A stretch of 12,623 nt of DNA from Dialister sp. UBA734 (GTDB lineage Bacteria > Bacillota > Negativicutes > Veillonellales > Dialisteraceae): contig DBLC01000071.1 of assembly GCA_002297935.1 (NCBI GenBank), positions 1-12,623 of the forward strand. The letters are read 5' to 3'. A program made the translations under genes and the position numbers. The first letter of the stretch is position 1. Each line of letters starts with the position of its first letter. The notes under the pieces were generated by a model. The model ran no database searches and was not told where the DNA came from. It saw only the letters and a list, made by a program, of their open reading frames with translations. Of this stretch, positions 6,949 through 12,603 are shown piece by piece.

Positions 6949-7164
6949 GTTGTTGGTTGTTGGTTAACAGTTTACAGTTTACGGTTTACGGTTTACGCTC
7001 CGAGTACGTTTTGCCCAACTCGCACGAAAAGGCAGAGTCACTGGTTTAAGGTTTAGGGTTTGCCCGACACGCAAACCTTAAACCAATGGCTATATCTTTT
7101 AGTGCGAGTTGGGCAAAACGGACGCGGCAAATAAACCCTAAACCAACAACAAACAACCAACAAC
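6949..7164. repeat. Palindromic repeat element with heptamer arms (copy P1)
   Basis: Seven in-register heptamers fill 6949-6997: two GTTGTTG, GTTAACA, GTTTACA and three GTTTACG. An inner palindrome follows, in which a perfect 19-base arm CGTTTTGCCCAACTCGCAC (7007-7025) matches its complement at 7102-7120. Further in are GGTTTAA-type heptamers facing their complements. The right side ends in inverted GTTGTTG-type units. Copies occur at 7366-7556 (P2) and 10495-10720 (P3). There is no reading frame; as RNA or single-stranded DNA it would form a long hairpin. Confidence 0.88.
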
Positions 7165-7173
7165 AAAAAAGAA

Positions 7174-7211
7174 AAGCACGTAAGAGCCATTCATTTCACT
7201 CTTACGTGCTT
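7174..7211 (-). terminator. Terminator hairpin T1, duplicate of the one after purB
   Basis: AAGCACGTAAGAG (7174-7186) pairs with CTCTTACGTGCTT (7199-7211), a 13-base-pair perfect stem. On the minus strand a T-rich run follows, making it an intrinsic terminator in that direction. It adjoins palindrome P1 exactly as T2 adjoins P2, so the terminator-palindrome block appears duplicated. No minus-strand gene that it would terminate is visible between it and T2. Confidence 0.8.
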
Positions 7212-7213
7212 CC

Positions 7214-7241
7214 TTGAAATCCCTATTTTTTATGATATAAT
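7214..7241 (+). promoter_or_regulatory. Promoter of small RNA A
   Basis: TTGAAA (7214-7219) is followed after 16 bases by a perfect TATAAT (7236-7241). Transcription should begin near 7249. No protein gene follows on this strand before a terminator at 7316-7345. Confidence 0.75.
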
Positions 7242-7248
7242 GATGGTA

Positions 7249-7345
7249 ACGAGATAGCCGACTCAAAAATCCATGGCAGTGGACCGGCTCCCTCAACAAA
7301 TTTTTAGTTCGAAGAAAGCCTCCTATAGCCTGGGTAGGCTTTTTT
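7249..7345 (+). ncRNA. Small structured RNA A (about 97 nt)
   Basis: A strong promoter and an intrinsic terminator (7316-7345) frame about 97 bases with no reading frame. The 5' part folds as GAG (7251-7253) with CTC (7292-7294), a 2x2 internal loop, AGCCG (7256-7260) with CGGCT (7285-7289), and TCCA (7270-7273) with TGGA (7280-7283) around a 6-base loop. The same layout occurs in RNA B at 12449-12542 with compensating base changes. Downstream on this strand there is no gene to regulate in cis (purB is convergent), so a trans-acting or antisense RNA is more likely than a riboswitch. I do not recognise an established RNA family. An antitoxin RNA of a type I system is possible (see findings). 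Confidence 0.7.
7316..7345 (+). terminator. Intrinsic terminator of small RNA A
   Basis: AAGCCT (7316-7321) pairs with AGGCTT (7336-7341), with further inner pairs across a bulge, followed by six T residues (7340-7345). Confidence 0.82.
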
Positions 7346-7365
7346 CAATGCTTAATTAGTAATCA

Positions 7366-7556
7366 GTTAACGGTTAACAGTTTATGGTTTATGCTCCGAG
7401 TCCGTTTTGCACAACTCGCACAAAAGCACAGAGGCATTGGTTTAAGTTTTAAGGTTTAAATACAAGAATGCAACCCCTAAACCTTAAACCAATGGCTATA
7501 TTTCTTAGTGTGAATTGGGCAAAACGAACTCGGAACGTAAACCCTAAACCAACAAC
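7366..7556. repeat. Palindromic repeat element with heptamer arms (copy P2)
   Basis: Heptamers GTTAACG, GTTAACA and two GTTTATG fill 7366-7393, followed by CTCCGAG as in P1. The inner palindrome has CGTTTTGC with ACTCGCAC near 7403-7421 facing its complement near 7508-7526. The left end begins about 20 bases after the terminator of small RNA A. The right end abuts terminator T2. Confidence 0.85.
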
Positions 7557-7564
7557 AAAAAAAG

Positions 7565-7605
7565 AAAAGCACGTAAGAGTCATTTTTTCACTCTTACGTG
7601 CTTTT
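7565..7605 (-). terminator. Intrinsic terminator T2 downstream of purB
   Basis: A perfect 16-base-pair stem pairs 7565-7580 with 7590-7605 around a 9-base loop. A T-rich stretch follows on the minus strand, and the stem itself ends in T residues on the plus strand, so it may work both ways. It is the first terminator after the purB stop, beyond hairpin module M3. Confidence 0.85.
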
Positions 7606-7615
7606 TCCTTTTGCT

Positions 7616-7700
7616 GTATAAAATGGGGGGGTATTGGGGCGCTTTACAATTTGATGCGCCCCTTCCTTCATTACGCACTACGCATTACGCACTACGCACT
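7616..7700. repeat. GGGGCGC hairpin module with heptamer tract (copy M3)
   Basis: GGGGCGC (7636-7642) pairs with GCGCCCC (7656-7662). It is followed by ATTACGC and ACTACGC units alternating in register at 7670-7697. It lies about 30 bases past the purB stop codon on the minus strand. Confidence 0.88.
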
Positions 7701-7728
7701 TTTCAGCGAAGCTCAATAAATGCTACGA

Positions 7729-9021
7729 TTACAGTCCGAACCGTGCGAAGATTTCGTCTACGTGAACCAGCATCGGTTTGTAGTCGAAGCAGGCTTTGAT
7801 TTCTTCTTCGTTCAGATATTTTCTAACGTCTTCATCTTTGCAGAGGTTTTCGTAGAAGTCTTCTCCCTGGAGCCAGCGTTTCATGGCGTTACGCTGTACC
7901 CAACGGTACGCGGTGTCACGGTATGCGCCTTTGGCAACGAGGGCCAAGAGGACTCTTGGGCTGTAGATGAGGCCACCGGTAAGGTTCAGGTCTGCCAGCA
8001 TCTTTTCCGGATAAACCAAGAGTTTATCAATGAGCGCGGTGGTCTGGTCCAGGATGTAATCCAGAGCAATGGTAGCATCTGGAATCATGACTCTTTCTAC
8101 GGAGGAGTGGGAAATATCTCTTTCGTGCCACAGCGGGATGTCTTCGAAAGCCGGGAGACTGTAGCCCTGGATCAGGCGAGCCATGCCGCAGATTCTTTCG
8201 GATTTGACCGGATTTCTCTTATGAGGCATCGCAGAGGAGCCTTTCTGTTTCGGGCTGAAATATTCTTCCGCTTCTCTCACTTCGGTTCTCTGGAGGTGAC
8301 GAACTTCCAGAGCAATCTGGGCCAGTACGCCAGCGATGACGCCCAGGGTAGTGATGTATTCTGCATGGTGGTCACGCTGTACCACCTGGGTAGCTACGAT
8401 TTCTCTATTGAGACCCATTTTCTTGCAGACGTATTCTTCTACAAATGGATCAATGTCCGCATAGGTACCGACAGCGCCGGACAGTTTGCCTACGGCCATT
8501 TCTTCCGCAGCCCGCTTCATGCGTTCAATATTTCTTAATGTTTCAGAATACCAAAGGAGCAGTTTCAGACCGAATGTGGTCGGTTCCGCATGGACCCCAT
8601 GGGTTCTGCCAATGGTGGGGGTGTATTTGAATTCTACGGCTCTTCTCTTCAGCACTTCTGCCAATTTTTCCAAGTCGTCAATGAGGACCTGGGAAGCCTG
8701 TTTAATCTGTACATTCAGACCAGTGTCTTTCACATCGGTGGAAGTGAGGCCCATATGAATGTACTTGGCTTCATCGCCTACGTGTTCCCCTACGTTTGTC
8801 AGGAAGGCAATGATGTCGTGATTGATTTCACGATCGATTTCATGGATGCGGTCTACATCAAAATCGGCTTTGGCTTTGATGACTTCTACCGCTTCTTTCG
8901 GAATGCGGCCCAATTCAGCATTGGCTTCACAGGCTGCAATTTCCACATCAAGCATTGTCTGCCATTCATTTCTTTCGTTCCAGATCTTTTCCATCACTGG
9001 ACGTGTGTACCTCGGTATCAT
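7729..9021 (-). CDS. purB: Adenylosuccinate lyase
   Basis: PurB cleaves fumarate from SAICAR in purine synthesis and from adenylosuccinate in AMP synthesis. The 430-residue protein has the fumarase/aspartase superfamily signature GSSAMPHKRNP at residues 261-271, whose flexible loop carries the catalytic serine. It also has the active-site histidines His68 (INHD), His89 (YIHMGLTSTD) and His141 (RTHGVHAEPT), at the same numbers as in the Bacillus subtilis enzyme. Length is normal. The ATG at 9021 overlaps the stop of the FAD dehydrogenase gene as TGATG, with AGGGAG about eight bases upstream, so translation is probably coupled. No other purine genes are present nearby. A terminator (7565-7605) follows beyond a repeat module. 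Confidence 0.98.
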   Translation of the reverse strand: MIPRYTRPVMEKIWNERNEWQTMLDVEIAACEANAELGRIPKEAVEVIKAKADFDVDRIHEIDREINHDIIAFLTNVGEHVGDEAKYIHMGLTSTDVKDTGLNVQIKQASQVLIDDLEKLAEVLKRRAVEFKYTPTIGRTHGVHAEPTTFGLKLLLWYSETLRNIERMKRAAEEMAVGKLSGAVGTYADIDPFVEEYVCKKMGLNREIVATQVVQRDHHAEYITTLGVIAGVLAQIALEVRHLQRTEVREAEEYFSPKQKGSSAMPHKRNPVKSERICGMARLIQGYSLPAFEDIPLWHERDISHSSVERVMIPDATIALDYILDQTTALIDKLLVYPEKMLADLNLTGGLIYSPRVLLALVAKGAYRDTAYRWVQRNAMKRWLQGEDFYENLCKDEDVRKYLNEEEIKACFDYKPMLVHVDEIFARFGL

Positions 9022-10424
9022 CAGATATCTCCCTTCGGTTGACCAATACGGGCGGCAATTTCCCGTCCTACCACTACACCGGCTGCGGATGCCTGCGCGA
9101 GGCCTCTGGTGATGCCGGCTCCATCACCAATGGCGAAGAAGTTTGGAATCTTCGTCTCCAGCTGGTTGGAAAGTTCGATCCGGGAAGAATAGAACTTCAC
9201 TTCCACCCCATAGAGCAGGGTATGACGAGAGTTCGCTCCCGGTGCCACTTCATCCAACGCTTCGAACATCTCCATAATATCCTTTAAGAAGCGATATGGC
9301 AAGACCAAAGATAAATCTCCTGGAGTAGCCGATGGCATAGTGGGGTTCACCATGCCTCTCCGAATCCGTTCTGCCGTGGACCGGCGACCGTCGCGGAGGT
9401 CGCCCAACCGCTGCACAATGGGGCCGCCGCCTAGCATATTGGCCAAGGTGGCGATGTATTTCCCGTACTCAATCGGTTCATGGAATGGCTGGGTGAACTG
9501 CTTGGACACCAGGATGGCAAAATTGGTATTGTCACTCTTCTTGTGGGCATAAGAATGGCCGTTGACGGTCATGAGACCGTTGTTATTTTCCGTTACCACG
9601 AAGCCGTAAGGATTCATGCAGAACGTACGCACCCGGTCATCAAAGAGTTTGGAGAAATACACCAATTTCGATTCGTAGCAAATATTAGTGATCGGTTCAA
9701 ACACTTCCGCCGGAGATTCCACCCGGACACCGATGTCTACCGCGTTGGAATCGGTGTGCAGACCCAACTTCTGGGCTTCGTGGGTGAACCATTCCGCTCC
9801 GTCGCGGCCCGGTGCAGCCACCAGGTACTTGCAGTGGTAGGTTTCGCCGCCAGCCACCACGCCCTGGATGGTTTTCTTGTCATCGCTGACCAAGATGGTA
9901 TCTACCGGACACTGGGCGCGAACCGTCACATGGGACGGCAGGGCGTCCCGCATGTGAGTCAGAATTTCTCCATTCACATCGGTACCCAAATGGCGAATCC
10001 GGGCGGGAATCAAAGCCAAATCAGCCGCCGCAGCTTTGCGTTTCAATTCGTGAATTTCATCTTTGAATTCATCGCCATAGACCTTGCGCCCTTCGCCGCC
10101 ATACTGGCAGTACACCTTGTCTACATAAGAAATCAGCCGCGCCAGCTGGCCTTTATTCATATAATCATCCAAATTGCCCCCATAATCGGTGGTGAGCGTC
10201 AATTTCCCGTCAGAAAAGGCTCCCGCACCGCCCCAACCGGAGACAATATTCGCCCGTCGGTCCGCCGGCGGTGCTTTACGGTCTTTATTGAGTGCAATGC
10301 GCTCCCGGATGTCCAGTCCTTTTTCCAAAATCAGAATGGACAGCCCCGTGTCTGCCAGTTCCAAAGCGGTGAAAATCCCCGCAGGGCCACTACCGATAAT
10401 GATGACATCGTAATTTTTTGACAT
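9021..10424 (-). CDS. NAD(P)/FAD-dependent dehydrogenase, uncharacterised (COG2509-like)
   Basis: This 467-residue flavoprotein has an N-terminal FAD-binding Rossmann motif GSGPAG at residues 11-16 and Glu34, which should bind the ribose. It also has a glycine-rich GWGGAGAFSDGKL at 63-75, a second nucleotide-domain motif APGRDG at about 204-209, and a C-terminal AIGDGAGITRG near 431-441 that contacts FAD. This combination is typical of the uncharacterised FAD-dependent dehydrogenases of the COG2509 type, whose substrate is unknown. No membrane segment or signal peptide is seen. GGGAGGA lies six bases before the ATG at 10424. Its stop overlaps the purB start, so the two form an operon; a role tied to purine synthesis is not shown. 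A promoter at 10783-10812 may serve it through a long leader. Confidence 0.93.
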   Translation of the reverse strand: MSKNYDVIIIGSGPAGIFTALELADTGLSILILEKGLDIRERIALNKDRKAPPADRRANIVSGWGGAGAFSDGKLTLTTDYGGNLDDYMNKGQLARLISYVDKVYCQYGGEGRKVYGDEFKDEIHELKRKAAAADLALIPARIRHLGTDVNGEILTHMRDALPSHVTVRAQCPVDTILVSDDKKTIQGVVAGGETYHCKYLVAAPGRDGAEWFTHEAQKLGLHTDSNAVDIGVRVESPAEVFEPITNICYESKLVYFSKLFDDRVRTFCMNPYGFVVTENNNGLMTVNGHSYAHKKSDNTNFAILVSKQFTQPFHEPIEYGKYIATLANMLGGGPIVQRLGDLRDGRRSTAERIRRGMVNPTMPSATPGDLSLVLPYRFLKDIMEMFEALDEVAPGANSRHTLLYGVEVKFYSSRIELSNQLETKIPNFFAIGDGAGITRGLAQASAAGVVVGREIAARIGQPKGDI

Positions 10425-10494
10425 AAAAAATCCTCCCGTATTTCACAATATAGAAGACAAATGGGATGGATATATCATAGAGATTTTGTTGAGA

Positions 10495-10720
10495 TGGGTT
10501 GGTGGTTGTCTGTTGTTGGTTGTTAGTTGTTTGGGTTTACGTACCGTGTTCTGCACCCACAATTCGCCGTTTTCGTAGCGGCATGGGTTTAAGGTTTAGG
10601 GTTTGTCGGTTTGTATTTAAACCCTAAACCTTAAACCCATGACTATGTGTAAACTGCAGATTGTCGATTTCGGACGCGGTGCATAAACCTAACAACCAAC
10701 AACTGGCAACCAACAACCCA
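10495..10720. repeat. Palindromic repeat element with heptamer arms (copy P3)
   Basis: Five heptamers of the GGTTGTT type fill 10497-10531. The centre is a perfect 23-base inverted repeat, 10582-10604 with 10619-10641, around a 14-base loop, made of GGTTTAA / GGTTTAG units. The right end carries the inverted GTTGTTG-type units to 10720. It resembles P1 and P2 in plan but differs in the sequence between arms and centre. It lies in the leader region of the FAD dehydrogenase-purB operon. Confidence 0.87.
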
Positions 10721-10731
10721 TTTCACGCAAC

Positions 10732-10776
10732 AAAAAAGCCCCGCATGGGGGCTGGATGATCGGTTTGATTATCCCT
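10732..10776 (-). ncRNA. Short leader or small RNA ending in a terminator
   Basis: From the promoter at 10783-10812, a transcript starting near 10776 would meet an intrinsic terminator after about 25-45 bases. AGCCCC (10737-10742) pairs with GGGGCT (10748-10753), followed on the minus strand by six T residues (10732-10737). GGAT and ATCC near 10775 and 10755 can form a first small hairpin. The product is either a very short RNA or a premature-termination leader of the downstream FAD dehydrogenase-purB operon. Confidence 0.5.
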
Positions 10777-10782
10777 TAACTT

Positions 10783-10812
10783 ATTCTACAATAATTTTGG
10801 AAGGGAAGTCAA
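10783..10812 (-). promoter_or_regulatory. Promoter upstream of FAD dehydrogenase-purB
   Basis: On the minus strand TTGACT (10807-10812) is followed after 18 bases by TAGAAT (10783-10788). The start codon of the FAD dehydrogenase is about 350 bases further on, beyond a terminator and palindrome P3. I saw no better promoter closer to that gene. Confidence 0.5.
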
Positions 10813-10821
10813 CTAAAAAAC

Positions 10822-11130
10822 AGTGAGAAGTGAGGAGTTAGAAGTGGTGGAAGGGGCGCACATAATTTGGAAGCGCCCCAATACCCCTTATAAATAAACT
10901 TGAGTAACCAACCTGAGAAGCCTTTATACCAACAGGAAACATCACATGTTTTACAACCACTTCCAACGCTGGTCTCTATTTCTAATTTCCTTTTTATATT
11001 GTATAATAAAAGAAAGTATATTCCTATTTTAAGAAGGCAAAGAGCATGACGGAGTATTTCTTTATAAAACTCGCGGCGCTTCCAAATTTTATGCGCCGCC
11101 ACCACCACTCCTCACTTCTAACTTCTAACT
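10822..11130. repeat. Composite element with inverted hairpin modules M4 and M5
   Basis: The left end has heptamers AGTGAGA, AGTGAGG, AGTTAGA and AGTGGTG (10822-10849), then hairpin M4, GGGGCGC (10853-10859) with GCGCCCC (10873-10879). The right end is its inverted counterpart: hairpin M5, GCGGCGC (11073-11079) with GCGCCGC (11093-11099), then CACCACT, CCTCACT and two TCTAACT (11103-11130). Between them are about 180 AT-rich bases without a credible gene. The arrangement is like a MITE with about 60-base inverted ends, and it ends about 55 bases before the aroB start. Confidence 0.82.
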
Positions 11131-11186
11131 GTCCAAGGAAAACGATCACTCAATACTGATACGTTTCCCATCAAAGGAGGTATATT

Positions 11187-12254
11187 ATGGATACCATTCA
11201 CATCAATTTAGGCAATGATTCTTATGATATCACCATCGACAGCGGTTTGATTCGTCGGGCGGGGCCGTCGATTGCCAAGCTCACGGGAGCCGGCAAGGCG
11301 GCTATTATCACCGAAGATGGCATTGACCGTCTGTATGGCATGGATTTGGTGAAATCCTTGGAAGCCGCTGGTCTTCGCACCCAGATGATTGTGGTGCCGT
11401 CCAGTGAAAAATCCCGTTCTCTGGCTATCGTGAATCGAGTCTACGGGGCTTTGGTGGATTTCGGCCTGTCCAGTGACGACGTGCTCATCGCTTTGGGCGG
11501 TCGTATCGTCGGCGATGTGACCGGATTTGCTGCAGCCACCTATCACCGCGGCATCCAGTACATCCAATTCCCTACATCCGTGTTGTCCCAGATCGGCAGT
11601 GCCATCGGCGGGAAAATCACCTTGGACATCGCTGCCGGGAAGAACCTGGTGGGCACCTTCTACCAGCCAAAAGCGGTATACATCGACCCTGGCATGGCCA
11701 AAACCTTGCCACGGCAATACTTGCACAATGGTCTGGGCGAAGCGGTGAAGTTGGGCTGCGTAGCCGACAAGGATTTGTTCGAACTGTTTGAAAAGGCCAA
11801 CAGCGACATGGAACTGCTTCGTGTGCTGCCGGAAATCATCCGCCGGTGCGTCACCATTAAAGCCCATTTCGTAGAAATCGATCCCATGGACCAGGGCCCG
11901 CGCCGCCTGTTGGACTTCGGTCACACCATTGGCGGGGCCATCGAAAAGTGCTATCGCTACAACGATGACAAAATCACCCACGGCGAAGCCACCGCCATCG
12001 GCATGTACATGGTAACCAAACGGGCCGAACTGCTGGGGCTCACCCAAGAAGGCACCACGGCTCGCCTGGAATACGTACTGAAATCCCTCTCCCTTCCAAC
12101 AACCACCAAGATTTCTCCAGATATCCTGGCCGCTGCGTTGGAAAAAGATAAGAAAATCAAAGCCGGTTCCATTGATTTGGCACTGTTGAAATATATTGGC
12201 GAAGGGTATTTGAAACATATTTCTGTGGATGAACTGAAGAAATATGTGAGATAA
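11187..12254 (+). CDS. aroB: 3-dehydroquinate synthase family protein (AroB-like, atypical active site)
   Basis: The family makes 3-dehydroquinate from DAHP, the second shikimate-pathway step, using NAD and a divalent metal. The 355-residue length is normal, and AAAGGAGG lies six bases before the ATG. The metal ligands Glu185 (GLGEAVK), His246 (FGHT) and His265 (THGEA) are present. So are Asp110, Arg121, Lys143, Asn153, Lys188, Lys225 and Arg239. However, GGGVVGD reads GGRIVGD (Arg106). The DSSVGGKT motif reads GSAIGGKI, so the expected Asp is Gly137. NLGHTFGH reads DFGHTIGG, so the expected Asn is Asp243 and the second His is Gly250. By A. nidulans numbering, from memory, these are Asp146, Asn268 and His275. 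It may be a divergent AroB or a related cyclase. No other aromatic-pathway gene is nearby. Confidence 0.9.
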   Translation: MDTIHINLGNDSYDITIDSGLIRRAGPSIAKLTGAGKAAIITEDGIDRLYGMDLVKSLEAAGLRTQMIVVPSSEKSRSLAIVNRVYGALVDFGLSSDDVLIALGGRIVGDVTGFAAATYHRGIQYIQFPTSVLSQIGSAIGGKITLDIAAGKNLVGTFYQPKAVYIDPGMAKTLPRQYLHNGLGEAVKLGCVADKDLFELFEKANSDMELLRVLPEIIRRCVTIKAHFVEIDPMDQGPRRLLDFGHTIGGAIEKCYRYNDDKITHGEATAIGMYMVTKRAELLGLTQEGTTARLEYVLKSLSLPTTTKISPDILAAALEKDKKIKAGSIDLALLKYIGEGYLKHISVDELKKYVR

Positions 12255-12299
12255 TCGGCTTGGGAAATAATCCAACATAGCCCTTTCACCACTGACAAT

Positions 12300-12320
12300 A
12301 AGGGGATGATTCTGCCCCTT
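12300..12320 (+). terminator. Weak hairpin after aroB
   Basis: AAGGGG (12300-12305) pairs with CCCCTT (12315-12320) around a 9-base loop, 46 bases after the aroB stop. No T tract follows, so it is at best a weak terminator. Confidence 0.3.
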
Positions 12321-12360
12321 CCATAAGCTAACATTCGACACGTAAGGCTTGCGACCAGGT

Positions 12361-12384
12361 TATAAAGGGTTATAATGGGTTATG
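12361..12384. repeat. Short 10-base tandem repeat
   Basis: TATAAAGGGT, TATAATGGGT and a partial third unit TATG follow one another with a 10-base period just upstream of the RNA B promoter. The period is close to one turn of DNA. Confidence 0.5.
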
Positions 12385-12413
12385 CTCTGACAGAACGCAA
12401 AACATTTCACTTC

Positions 12414-12442
12414 TTGCTAAGTACTTTTTCGTTTGGTATAAT
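12414..12442 (+). promoter_or_regulatory. Promoter of small RNA B
   Basis: TTGCTA (12414-12419), a 17-base spacer and a perfect TATAAT (12437-12442) preceded by TGG, which makes an extended -10. Transcription should begin near 12449. Confidence 0.8.
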
Positions 12443-12448
12443 ACACAT

Positions 12449-12542
12449 AGAAAAGAGAGATAGTCTGATATTCCCGCCAAGGACAAGGCTTTCTCACACA
12501 TTAAGAGTTTGAAGGAAGCTGCCCCCGTCAGGCGGCTTTTTT
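12449..12542 (+). ncRNA. Small structured RNA B (about 94 nt), paralogue of RNA A
   Basis: It lies between a strong promoter and an intrinsic terminator, with no reading frame. GAG (12457-12459) pairs with CTC (12493-12495). After a 2x2 internal loop AGTCT (12462-12466) pairs with AGGCT (12486-12490), and TCC (12472-12474) with GGA (12481-12483) closes a 6-base loop. This is the same layout as RNA A, with a G-C pair replaced by U-A and a C-G by U-G. The 3' part is also alike: AGTTTGAAGGAAGC here, AGTTCGAAGAAAGC in A. The terminator pairs AAGCTGCC (12516-12523) with GGCGGCTT (12531-12538), followed by T residues to 12542. It points toward a holin-like-toxin-type frame on the other strand, so an antisense antitoxin role is possible. 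Confidence 0.7.
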
Positions 12543-12549
12543 CATTGAC

Positions 12550-12603
12550 TTACTTTTTGCAAGCTGTGATAATCAAGACAATCAGCGAGCCGAAAGCTAT
12601 CAT
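12550..12603 (-). pseudogene. C-terminal part of a small holin-like type I toxin (fragment)
   Basis: The minus-strand frame from the ATG at 12603 encodes only 17 residues, MIAFGSLIVLIITACKK, ending in TAA. The MIAFGSLIVLI pattern with a lysine end is, from memory, the core and tail of Firmicute putative holin-like toxins (type I toxins of about 25-40 residues). An in-frame stop at 12619-12621 cuts off the expected N-terminal residues, and no ribosome binding site precedes the ATG. It therefore looks like a broken copy, or one whose start was removed by whatever lies past the window edge. It converges on small RNA B, whose terminator ends eight bases from its stop codon. Confidence 0.35.

Noticed and set aside
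7307..7313. GTTCGAA in small RNA A resembling a tRNA T-loop
   Set aside because: No acceptor stem, D arm or anticodon arm can be formed around it, and RNA B has GTTTGAA at the same place.
10582..10641. TTTAGGG units resembling plant-type telomere repeats
   Set aside because: They are a few interstitial heptamers within a palindrome in a bacterial spacer and fit the RRTKNNN heptamer pattern; there is no chromosome end here.
10809..11108. Minus-strand open frame of 99 residues between the two hairpin modules
   Set aside because: Its start and end lie inside repeat copies M5 and M4, it has no ribosome binding site at its ATG, and it resembles no protein I know. It is most likely an open frame by chance across a repeat composite.
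11046..11159. Plus-strand 37-codon frame upstream of aroB, with AGAAGG before its ATG, as a leader peptide
   Set aside because: Most of it is encoded by hairpin module M5 and the TCTAACT heptamers, and the peptide has no runs of aromatic residues that would suggest attenuation.
10425..11186. A purine riboswitch expected ahead of a purB operon
   Set aside because: No conserved purine-riboswitch core was seen in the spacer; only repeats and a short promoter-terminator leader are present.
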